Shown piece by piece: positions 1-5,275 of a DNA stretch of 5,496 nucleotides. The stretch covers positions 5,196-10,691 of the forward strand of contig QHOZ01000102.1 of NCBI GenBank assembly GCA_003219495.1. Reading direction: 5' to 3'. Origin of the DNA: Verrucomicrobiota bacterium (GTDB lineage Bacteria; Verrucomicrobiota; Verrucomicrobiae; Chthoniobacterales; UBA10450). Made by a program: the position numbers and the translations under genes. Position 1 is the first letter of the stretch. Each line of letters begins with the position of its first letter. The notes beneath the pieces were generated by a model, which was not told the DNA's origin, did not search any database, and saw only the letters and a list, made by a program, of their open reading frames with translations.

Positions 1-18
1 GGAGTGGTTGTCAAACAA

Positions 19-792
19 TCAGGCCTTAGACAACCCGGTCGCGCGGGTGCGTTCAATGAAAGCGCGCGTTGCCTTGCGAATTTCCTCCGCCACGCGCGCC
101 TCGGGCGAAACGAACTTCGGCGTGAACCATGGAAACAATCCGATCAAATCGTGCGTGACCAGAATCTGCCCGTCGCAATGTTCGCCCGAGCCGATCCCGA
201 TCGTCGGGATACCGATCTCGGTTGTGATTTGCTCCGCGATTTTTGCCATCACGATTTCAAGCACGACGGAAAACGCGCCCGCTGCTTCAACCGCGCGAGC
301 ATCGGCGATCAACGCTTCCACTTCCGATTGCGTGCGCCCCTTAACTTTGTAACCGCCTTCTTCGCGCACGCTCTGCGGCAACATCCCGATGTGCGCCATG
401 AACGGAATACCTGCGCGCGTGATCGCCTCGATGTGCGTAGCGTGACTGACAGCGCCTTCGAGTTTCACCGCTTGCGCACCCGCTTCGACAAATTTTTTCG
501 CGGTCGCAACCGCTTGCTCGGGCGTGTCGTAAGTATGAATCGGCATGTCCGCCACAAGCAATGCGCGCGTAACGCCACGCGCCACCGCGCGCGTGTGATG
601 CAGCATTTCGTCCAAGGTCACCTGCGTCGTGTCTTCGTAACCGAGCACGACCATGCCAACCGAGTCGCCCACGAGAATGATGTCGATCCCGCTTTCGTCG
701 AGCAACCGCGCCGTCGGATAATCGTAAGCGGTCAGCGCCGCGATTTTCTCGCGGCGCTTTTTCATCTCGCGATATTTATCGACCAAATTCAC
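19..792 (-). CDS. panB: 3-methyl-2-oxobutanoate hydroxymethyltransferase (ketopantoate synthase)
   Basis: Cytosolic enzyme of pantothenate/CoA synthesis. It transfers a hydroxymethyl group from 5,10-methylene-tetrahydrofolate to 2-oxoisovalerate, giving ketopantoate. The 257-residue product is close to the roughly 264 of E. coli PanB and appears complete. Visible family marks are KIAALTAYDY near residue 17, the metal-ligand motif VGDSVGMV with Asp43, ADMP with Asp82, KLEG with Lys110 and Glu112, HIGMLPQS with His134, the catalytic-type Glu179 in VLEIV, and the IGIGSG loop near 198-203. The start is GTG, overlapping the folK stop as GTGA. The next in-frame ATG (codon 10) would remove part of the normal N-terminus and has no better ribosome site. 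Upstream there is only a weak AGAGAA, so translation is probably coupled to folK. It is the last gene of the operon inside the window; whether panC follows cannot be seen. A strong hairpin lies at codons 12-20. Confidence 0.97.
   Translation of the reverse strand: MNLVDKYREMKKRREKIAALTAYDYPTARLLDESGIDIILVGDSVGMVVLGYEDTTQVTLDEMLHHTRAVARGVTRALLVADMPIHTYDTPEQAVATAKKFVEAGAQAVKLEGAVSHATHIEAITRAGIPFMAHIGMLPQSVREEGGYKVKGRTQSEVEALIADARAVEAAGAFSVVLEIVMAKIAEQITTEIGIPTIGIGSGEHCDGQILVTHDLIGLFPWFTPKFVSPEARVAEEIRKATRAFIERTRATGLSKA
735..762 (+). repeat. Perfect 9-bp GC-rich inverted repeat followed by a T-run, inside panB
   Basis: The arms at 735-743 (GCGCCGCGA) and 749-757 (TCGCGGCGC) are perfectly complementary around a 5-nt loop. 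On the plus strand they are followed at once by five T (758-762), the layout of an intrinsic terminator, but no plus-strand gene leads into it. On the minus strand the same bases form a hairpin in panB mRNA at about nt 36-58 of the coding region, with a GAAAA loop. The repeat is certain. A role in stopping antisense transcription or damping panB translation is inference, and chance in GC-rich coding DNA is a real alternative. Confidence 0.5.
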
Positions 793-1286
793 CAGTTCTC
801 TGCGAAGCAGCTCAGTTTAGTCGAATCTTGAATTTGCGCGAGCAGATCGGCAACCGGCTTAGTCTGATTCGGCAGGACTAAATCCGGCCGGATATCCGCG
901 AGCGGTTGCAAAACAAAACTTCGCTGATGCATTCGCGGGTGCGGCAGCTGCAAACGTTCGTTCTGAATCACCAGGTCGCCGGCGTACAAAATGTCGGTGT
1001 CGATCTTGCGCGAAACGTTGCGGGCGTGGTCGCGATCGCGCCCGAGCGCTTCCTCAATTTGGATTAGCTTTTCGAGCAACTCGGTTGGATCGCCGTCGTA
1101 CTCAATTTGAATCACCGCGTTCAGAAACTTCTCCGCGCCTGGCTCGCAGTTGACCGCTTCACTTTCGTAAACTCGCGAGGCGAGAACATTTTTGTTCGCG
1201 GCAAGATCGACAATCGAGTTACGCGCTGCACGGAGGTTCGCCAATCGATCGCCCAGATTCGAACCGAGCACGATGCCGACTTTCAT
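789..1286 (-). CDS. folK: 6-hydroxymethyl-7,8-dihydropterin pyrophosphokinase (HPPK)
   Basis: Cytosolic folate-pathway enzyme that moves pyrophosphate from ATP to 6-hydroxymethyl-7,8-dihydropterin ahead of dihydropteroate synthase (FolP). The product has 165 residues, about the E. coli length. It opens with the typical VGIVLGSNLGDRLANL. The central block LGRDRD..R..SRKIDTDIL (residues 81-100) carries the arginines equivalent to E. coli R82, R84, R88 and R92 and the Mg-binding aspartates Asp96 and Asp98. LPHPRMHQRSFVLQPLADI (114-132) is the other signature. The usual Trp-Gly-Pro before the last arginine is Asn-Val-Ser here. The start is the ATG whose last bases form the dapB stop (ATGA). The reading frame stays open to about 1346, but that extension lies inside dapB and precedes the normal HPPK N-terminus. 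No Shine-Dalgarno sequence is visible, so translational coupling to dapB is likely. It overlaps panB by 4 nt. Confidence 0.96.
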   Translation of the reverse strand: MKVGIVLGSNLGDRLANLRAARNSIVDLAANKNVLASRVYESEAVNCEPGAEKFLNAVIQIEYDGDPTELLEKLIQIEEALGRDRDHARNVSRKIDTDILYAGDLVIQNERLQLPHPRMHQRSFVLQPLADIRPDLVLPNQTKPVADLLAQIQDSTKLSCFAENW

Positions 1287-1969
1287 CTGGCAATGCCGAG
1301 AACGTCCTGCATCGAGTAGAGACCCGCGGGCTTTCCGACGACCCATTCCACCGCGCGCAATGCGCCGCTCGCGAAAATTTCCCGGCTGCCGGCGCTATGC
1401 GTCAGTACGAGTCGTTCACTCGGGCCGACAAAAGTGACGGTGTGCTCGCCGACGACGTCCCCTTCGCGAATGGATTCGATCTGCACATCGAACTTCAATT
1501 CGTTCTTCAGAATTTCACCGAGCGTTTTCGCGGTGCCGCTCGGCGCATCTTTCTTCTTCGTGTGATGCGTCTCGACGATTTCGGGTCTGACTTCCGATCC
1601 GAATATTTCCGCAGCGCGTTTTGTCAGCGCGAAGAGCGCGTTTACGCCGACGCTGAAGTTCGATGCGAACACGATCGGCAAAGACTTCGCCGTTTTCTCA
1701 ATCAGCTGTCGCTGTTCCGGCGAATGTCCTGTCGTGCCGATGACCAAACCGATCTTGTGTTGCGATGCCGCGCGGCAAACTTCGTCGATCGAGCTCGCGT
1801 TGCTGAAATCGATCGCGACGTCACAATTTTTCAATGCTTCGCCAACGGAGTCGCCGATGTCGCACTGCGCGACGATGTCGATCTTTGAATCCTTTTTGGC
1901 CAGATCGACAATCGTCTGCCCCATTCGACCGCGCGCTCCGATCAGCGCCACGCGCACTCGAGAGTTCAT
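1283..1969 (-). CDS. dapB: 4-hydroxy-tetrahydrodipicolinate reductase
   Basis: NAD(P)H-dependent cytosolic reductase that turns the DapA product into tetrahydrodipicolinate, the branch metabolite for meso-diaminopimelate and lysine. The product has 228 residues, shorter than the 273 of E. coli but within the range of short DapB proteins. The N-terminal Rossmann domain starts VRVALIGARGRMGQ (residues 5-18), with Asp37 after strand 2, which may favour NADH (inference). GTTG lies at 78-81. The catalytic domain carries E-T-H-H-T-K-K-K-DAPSGTA (133-147), where His135, His136 and Lys139 match E. coli H159, H160 and K163. The block REGDVVGEHTVTF (168-180) is typical. The start is the ATG overlapping the dapA stop (ATGA), with a weak GAGAAA upstream. 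The open frame runs on to about 2074, but that part lies in dapA and has no DapB-like content. It overlaps folK by 4 nt. Confidence 0.97.
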   Translation of the reverse strand: MNSRVRVALIGARGRMGQTIVDLAKKDSKIDIVAQCDIGDSVGEALKNCDVAIDFSNASSIDEVCRAASQHKIGLVIGTTGHSPEQRQLIEKTAKSLPIVFASNFSVGVNALFALTKRAAEIFGSEVRPEIVETHHTKKKDAPSGTAKTLGEILKNELKFDVQIESIREGDVVGEHTVTFVGPSERLVLTHSAGSREIFASGALRAVEWVVGKPAGLYSMQDVLGIAR

Positions 1970-2844
1970 TTCGATTTCTCGAATGTTTCCAACGTTTTGC
2001 GCAGACGCGTTTGATTCGCATCCGTCATTTCGCAGAGCGGTAAACGGACCTCGGCCGAAATTAAACCGCGCCACGCCAACACTGTTTTCGCGGGAACCGG
2101 ATTCGGCTCGATAAACAGATCCCTAAAGATCGGCCCCATTTTTCGCTGCATCGCTTCCGCAGATTTGAAATCGCCGGATTCGCACGCTCGGACGAGCGCG
2201 CAAACTTCCGCTGGAAAGACATTCGACGCGACGCTCACAACTCCCACCGCGCCAACCGACATGAACGGCAACGTTAATCCATCGTCGCCGCTCAAGATCG
2301 TAAACTCATTCGGCAAGCGGCGACGCAGCTCGGCGACGCGATCGACGCTGCCGCTCGCTTCCTTGATTGAAACGATGTTGCGACAATTTTCCGCCAAACG
2401 AATCACCGTCTCCGGCAAAATATCGACCGCGCATCGCCCCGGAATGTTGTAGAGCATGACCGGCAGCTTGGTCGCGTCGGCGATCGCCTTGAAGTGGCGA
2501 AACAAACCCTCCTGACTCGGTTTATTATAGTACGGCGCGACCAGGAGCGCGCCGTCGGCGCCCGCCTTCTCGGCGAATTTCGTCGCCTCGATTGAATCGC
2601 GGGTGGAATTCGTTCCCGCACCTGCAATCACCTGGCAGCGCCCCTTCGCCAGCGTGATCGTGCGCGTGATCACTTCGTGTTTTTCTTCGTGCGTCAACGT
2701 TGGCGATTCGCCAGTTGTGCCGACCGCCACGATGCCGGTGACTCCGCCCGTGATTTGCGCTTCGATTAATTTTTCAAACGCCGCGAAATCGATCGCGTCA
2801 TTTCGAAACGGTGTAACGATCGCCGTGAAAGTGCCGCGAAACAT
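1966..2844 (-). CDS. dapA: 4-hydroxy-tetrahydrodipicolinate synthase
   Basis: Class I aldolase-type TIM barrel that condenses pyruvate with aspartate semialdehyde, the first committed step to diaminopimelate and lysine. The product has 292 residues, exactly the E. coli length, and the start MFRGTFTAIVTPF lines up with the E. coli N-terminus. Visible residues are the GTTGES pyruvate-binding loop (42-47), PYYNKPSQEGL (104-114), Tyr132 and Arg137 in LYNIPGR, the Schiff-base Lys161 in SIKEASG, GDDGL (186-190), and EPNPVPAK near 246-253. In the lysine allosteric region, the residue equivalent to E. coli His56 is Lys55, and Ala49 is Pro48. This suggests weak or absent lysine feedback (inference). 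An AAGGAA lies 13 nt before the ATG, rather far for a ribosome site. The ATG overlaps the dapF stop as TAATG and its own stop overlaps dapB as ATGA, so coupled translation is likely. Confidence 0.98.
   Translation of the reverse strand: MFRGTFTAIVTPFRNDAIDFAAFEKLIEAQITGGVTGIVAVGTTGESPTLTHEEKHEVITRTITLAKGRCQVIAGAGTNSTRDSIEATKFAEKAGADGALLVAPYYNKPSQEGLFRHFKAIADATKLPVMLYNIPGRCAVDILPETVIRLAENCRNIVSIKEASGSVDRVAELRRRLPNEFTILSGDDGLTLPFMSVGAVGVVSVASNVFPAEVCALVRACESGDFKSAEAMQRKMGPIFRDLFIEPNPVPAKTVLAWRGLISAEVRLPLCEMTDANQTRLRKTLETFEKSK
2532..2555. repeat. 8-bp perfect inverted repeat inside dapA
   Basis: ACGGCGCG at 2532-2539 and CGCGCCGT at 2548-2555 are exact complements around an 8-nt loop, within the dapA codons leading into the conserved PYYNKP motif. 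No T-run follows on either strand, so it is not terminator-shaped. It may simply reflect GC-rich codons; no function is claimed. Confidence 0.3.
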
Positions 2845-3647
2845 TAGATGTCGATCGTTCCTTCGAATGCGAATTCGGCCGGACCGGTGAGCGTAACGTG
2901 AGTGAACTTCTCCCCTGCCCGCTTGAAATCGACGCTGAGCTCGCTCCCGCTGCGAACCGTCACATTGATCGGGCCGTCCACGTTTTCAGTCGCCGCAAAA
3001 ACGGGCGCGCTCGCCACGACTCCGGTACCGCAGGCAAGAGTTTCGTCTTCCACACCGCGCTCGTAAGTCCGAATGGAAATCTTCCGCGGCGCGCGCTTCT
3101 CGATGAAGTTCACGTTTGCGCCTGCCGGCGAAAACATTTCATGCCGGCGAATCGCGCGCCCGCGGGCAAAGACGTTCACCACATCCACCCGCGCGACCGC
3201 CACGACAACGTGCGGCACGCCGCTGTTGATGAAATGAACTTTCGCGTCTTCGCCTTCGAGCTCCAGCTCAACATTCAGCCGCAAATCTTTCGGGTCGCTC
3301 ATTTGCAGCGTGACCAGGTCTCCGTCCAATTCGCCGCGAATTAATCCGGCTGGCGTTTGAAATGAAATTTGCTTCGGCGCGCCCGCAACTTTGTTCGCGA
3401 AGCGCGCAAAACAACGCGCGCCGTTGCCGCACATTTCCGCTTCGCCGCCGTCGCGATTGTAGTAGCGCATCCGAAAATCGGCGCCATTTGAACCCTTCTC
3501 GAGCAAAAGAATCCCGTCCGCGCCCACGCCTGCATGGCGATCACAAATTCGGACGATCTCCTCCGCCTTTAACTGCACCTCACCCGCGCGATTATCGATC
3601 ATGACGAAATCGTTCCCCGCACCGTTCATCTTGGTGAATCGCAACAT
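2844..3647 (-). CDS. dapF: Diaminopimelate epimerase
   Basis: Cofactor-independent cytosolic racemase that converts LL-diaminopimelate to meso-diaminopimelate, used in peptidoglycan and as the lysine precursor. The product has 267 residues (E. coli 274) in two pseudo-symmetric halves. The two active-site cysteines are Cys73 in EMCGNGARC and Cys206 in ETLACGTG. Other family marks are FTKMNGAGNDFVMID at the N-terminus, GVGADGILLLE (40-50), NRDGGEAE (64-71), SGVPHVVV (142-149) and AGANVNFIE (175-183). The ATG at 3645-3647 is fixed by the family N-terminus. A TTG at 3699-3701 would add 18 residues that DapF proteins lack. There is no Shine-Dalgarno sequence; instead a -10-like TACAAT lies 7 nt before the ATG, suggesting a leaderless transcript. 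It is the first gene of the five-gene operon and shares one base with dapA (TAATG). Confidence 0.97.
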   Translation of the reverse strand: MLRFTKMNGAGNDFVMIDNRAGEVQLKAEEIVRICDRHAGVGADGILLLEKGSNGADFRMRYYNRDGGEAEMCGNGARCFARFANKVAGAPKQISFQTPAGLIRGELDGDLVTLQMSDPKDLRLNVELELEGEDAKVHFINSGVPHVVVAVARVDVVNVFARGRAIRRHEMFSPAGANVNFIEKRAPRKISIRTYERGVEDETLACGTGVVASAPVFAATENVDGPINVTVRSGSELSVDFKRAGEKFTHVTLTGPAEFAFEGTIDI

Positions 3648-3654
3648 CTTGGAA

Positions 3655-3683
3655 ATTGTAGAGGCGGCTAACCCGCGCCGCAA
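3655..3683 (-). promoter_or_regulatory. Candidate promoter of the dapF operon
   Basis: On the minus strand, TTGCGG (3683-3678) is followed after exactly 17 nt by TACAAT (3660-3655), which matches the TATAAT consensus at five of six positions. The -35 match is only the TTG core. Normal spacing puts transcription start near 3648, one base before the dapF ATG, implying a leaderless or nearly leaderless mRNA. This agrees with the lack of a Shine-Dalgarno sequence. It assumes a sigma-70-like consensus. Confidence 0.5.
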
Positions 3684-3688
3684 CCGGC

Positions 3689-3704
3689 CAACGTTGATCA
3701 ATTG
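3689..3704. promoter_or_regulatory. Cluster of overlapping palindromes, possible operator
   Basis: Three palindromes overlap in 16 bp of the divergent spacer: CAACGTTG (3689-3696), TTGATCAA (3694-3701) and CAATTG (3699-3704), an alternation of CAA and TTG half-sites. The cluster sits upstream of the dapF promoter candidate and next to the possible -10 of the plus-strand gene. A shared regulator site is conceivable, but no known operator is recognised and short palindromes are common. Confidence 0.25.
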
Positions 3705-3711
3705 CTAATTT
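3703..3711 (+). promoter_or_regulatory. Weak extended -10-like element before the exported protein gene
   Basis: TGCTAATTT fits the TG-n-TAnnnT extended -10 pattern and would start transcription near 3718, about 10 nt before the ATG at 3728. No convincing -35 is paired with it. An alternative is TTGATC (3694-3699) with TTTATT (3716-3721) and a 16-nt gap, which would give a leaderless start at 3728. Both are weak. Confidence 0.22.
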
Positions 3712-3727
3712 GCCGTTTATTCGGGCC

Positions 3728-4474
3728 ATGCGCCGGTTCCTTATGCCGTTATCGATCTTCGCAGTCGCGCAGATCGCGAGCGCGGCCAATTACAACGCGC
3801 TCATCCTCGACCAGGTCCACAAAATGCCGAGCGGCGGCAAATATGCAGTTTCGCATTTCGCCAAGATCAAATTGCAATCCGCGGCGCATTTTGAATCCGG
3901 GAAGTTTTTCGTCATCCCGACGAAGCCGTATGTGAGTTTCTGCTCGGGCGCGACCTATCTCGTATTCATCAGAGCGATCGAGGAATTGCGCGATCACGGC
4001 CAGTTGCAGCTGGATGTCGCGACGCTCAATCAGCTGGTCATTCGCGACCAGCACGATGGCGAAGGCGTGTGGGGACGCTGGAACGCGAACGGCCCCGGGA
4101 CCGCGCGATTATTTTACGAGCTAGGACTCGGACGAAACTTTACCGATTTTTCGCAAGCGCAGCCCGGCGATTTCATGAAAATTTTTTGGAACAATAACGT
4201 CGGCAAGCGCGAAAGCGGGCACTCGGTGATTTTCCTTGGAACAACGCAGCACAGCGATGGCGAATACGTGCGTTTCTGGTCGAGCAACATCGGAATGGGT
4301 TATGGCGAGAAAGAAGTGCCGCGAACAAAAATTGCGAACGCAATCTTTTCCCGTTTGGAAATACCGGCGAACCTCGCGCGCATCAACAGCGCGCCCAGCA
4401 CCGACAGTTACCTCGGCTCGCTCCTCCGCAAAAACTCGAACTTCGCCGAAGCGCGTCAGAAGTGCGGAATCTAG
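3728..4474 (+). CDS. Exported NlpC/P60-like putative cysteine peptidase, uncharacterised
   Basis: I do not recognise a named gene. The product has 248 residues. It starts with a signal peptide: Arg2-Arg3, a hydrophobic core at about 4-16, and a likely cut after ASA at residue 19, so the mature protein is probably periplasmic or secreted. There are no further membrane segments. The mature part holds Cys72-Ser73-Gly74 in SFCSGATYLVF, PGD at 146-148 in QPGDFMKIFWN, Gly164-His165 in SGHSVIFLG, and FWSSN ending at Asn187. This order and spacing resemble NlpC/P60 hydrolases (D-C-S-G, PGDL, H-VGIYLG, third polar residue), so a Cys72/His165/Asn187 triad is proposed. It also carries GVWGRWNANGPGTARLF (113-129), not a usual NlpC/P60 motif. 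The ATG at 3728 is preferred because it gives a clean signal peptide; TTG 3710 or ATG 3743 are possible. It diverges from dapF and converges on trpA. Cutting peptidoglycan next to diaminopimelate would fit, but this is inference. Confidence 0.85.
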   Translation: MRRFLMPLSIFAVAQIASAANYNALILDQVHKMPSGGKYAVSHFAKIKLQSAAHFESGKFFVIPTKPYVSFCSGATYLVFIRAIEELRDHGQLQLDVATLNQLVIRDQHDGEGVWGRWNANGPGTARLFYELGLGRNFTDFSQAQPGDFMKIFWNNNVGKRESGHSVIFLGTTQHSDGEYVRFWSSNIGMGYGEKEVPRTKIANAIFSRLEIPANLARINSAPSTDSYLGSLLRKNSNFAEARQKCGI

Positions 4475-5256
4475 TGGATCGCTTCCGCTAAACTCTTCGC
4501 GAACGCCGCGACCTTCTCGATCATCTCCGATTTGTCGCCGTGCTTGGCGATAAGATCGACAATCGCGCTCCCGACAACGACCGCGTCGGCGTGTTGCGCG
4601 ACGTTGCGGGCCTGCTCGGGATTTGAAATTCCGAATCCAACGGCGATCGGCAATTTTGAAGCGGCGCGCAGCTCCGAAATCTTTTCCGGCAATGCAGTCG
4701 CGATCGATTCTTGGGCGCCGGTGACGCCTTCGCGCGAAACGTAGTAGAGAAATCCTTTCGCGCTTTTCGCGATCTTCTCGATTCGCGTCGAAGGAGTTGT
4801 TGGCGCAATCAAACGGATATGCAGCACGTTTGTTTTGGGAAGTTCGAGATCCTCTTCCGGCGGTAGATCGAGAATGAGTAATCCATCGACCCCTGCGCCT
4901 TCGGCTTCATCGTGAAATTTGTCCGCGCCGAATTGGAAGATCGGATTCAGGTAGCTGTAGAGAACGATCGGGATTTGCGATTGCTTTCGAATTTCGCGGA
5001 CACAATCGAACACGCCGCCAATCGTCGTTCCGGCCGCGAGCGCGCGTTGGGCGGCGAGTTGATTCACGATTCCGTCCGCGAGCGGATCCGAGAACGGCAA
5101 CCCGAGCTCGAGCAAATCGGCTCCGGATTTTTCCAGGGCGAAGGCAAGATCGACGGTGCGCTTTAGGTTAGGATCGCCTGCACTGATGTAGGGAATAAAC
5201 GCTTTGCGTTTCTTGGCGCGCAGCTCAGTGAAACAATTGTCGATCCGGTTATTCAC
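4471..5256 (-). CDS. trpA: Tryptophan synthase alpha chain
   Basis: TIM-barrel alpha subunit of the alpha2-beta2 tryptophan synthase. It splits indole-3-glycerol phosphate into glyceraldehyde-3-phosphate and indole, which is channelled to TrpB. The product has 261 residues (E. coli 268). Catalytic Glu50 lies in LLELGLPFSDPLADG, with Asp61 matching E. coli E49 and D60. FIPYISAGDP (20-29), DLPPEE (130-135), the loop-6 block SREGVTGA (174-181), and the phosphate-binding GFGIS (207-211) and VVGSAIV (227-233) are all present. The start is GTG; an in-frame TAG 12 nt upstream (5266-5268) rules out a longer product, and NRIDNCFTELRAKK is the usual N-terminus. No clear ribosome site is seen. It stands alone: queE diverges 19 bp upstream and the exported protein gene converges downstream, sharing CTAG. 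TrpB must be encoded elsewhere. Confidence 0.97.
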   Translation of the reverse strand: MNNRIDNCFTELRAKKRKAFIPYISAGDPNLKRTVDLAFALEKSGADLLELGLPFSDPLADGIVNQLAAQRALAAGTTIGGVFDCVREIRKQSQIPIVLYSYLNPIFQFGADKFHDEAEGAGVDGLLILDLPPEEDLELPKTNVLHIRLIAPTTPSTRIEKIAKSAKGFLYYVSREGVTGAQESIATALPEKISELRAASKLPIAVGFGISNPEQARNVAQHADAVVVGSAIVDLIAKHGDKSEMIEKVAAFAKSLAEAIH

Positions 5257-5275
5257 AGGTAACTTCTAAACGCCA
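5257..5275. promoter_or_regulatory. 19-bp divergent spacer between trpA and queE
   Basis: Only 19 bp separate the two start codons. TAG at 5266-5268 (minus) and TAA at 5267-5269 (plus) are in frame with trpA and queE respectively, so neither gene can begin further out. Promoters must therefore reach into the opposite gene. For queE, TTGTCG (5237-5242) and TAACTT (5260-5265) are 17 nt apart but match consensus poorly. For trpA, TAGAAG (5268-5263, minus) sits where a leaderless -10 would be. There is no room for a preQ1 riboswitch. Confidence 0.4.

Larger units (their letters stand above)
19..3647 (-). other. Predicted five-gene operon dapF-dapA-dapB-folK-panB
   Basis: Five genes on one strand have every junction overlapping by 1 or 4 nt: TAATG at 2842-2846, ATGA at 1966-1969, ATGA at 1283-1286 and GTGA at 789-792. 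No internal gap could hold a terminator or a separate promoter. Ribosome sites are weak or missing at the inner starts, as expected for termination-reinitiation coupling. The genes supply cell-wall diaminopimelate/lysine, folate and pantothenate; PanB consumes a folate-derived one-carbon unit. The operon may extend beyond the left edge. Confidence 0.85.

Noticed and set aside
4..831. Long plus-strand open frame of 275 codons opposite panB
   Set aside because: It mirrors panB, which has full family motifs; the translation is arginine/histidine-rich with no recognisable domain, typical of an antisense shadow in GC-rich DNA.
1287..1346. Upstream extension of the folK frame
   Set aside because: It lies inside dapB, and HPPK proteins begin directly at the KVGIVLGSN segment.
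1397..1888. Plus-strand open frame of 163 codons opposite dapB
   Set aside because: Antisense shadow of dapB with arginine-rich, low-information content and no motif.
1970..2074. Upstream extension of the dapB frame
   Set aside because: It lies within dapA and precedes the normal DapB start VRVALIGA; the ATGA junction gives a better start.
2524..2529. Perfect TATAAT on the minus strand within dapA
   Set aside because: It is encoded by the conserved Tyr-Tyr-Asn codons of DapA; there is no -35 at 17 nt (GCGCGC) and no extended -10, so an internal promoter is not supported.
3123..3151. Direct repeat TGCCGGCGAA, 19 nt apart, inside dapF
   Set aside because: Only 10 bp, two copies, in different codon frames; likely chance.
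3648..3701. Upstream TTG start for dapF
   Set aside because: It would add 18 residues absent from DapF proteins and would run through the promoter-like region.
5248..5263. GTTA-N8-TAAC inverted repeat at the trpA/queE border
   Set aside because: Arms of 4 bp are too short to tell from chance and match no operator I know, including TrpR.
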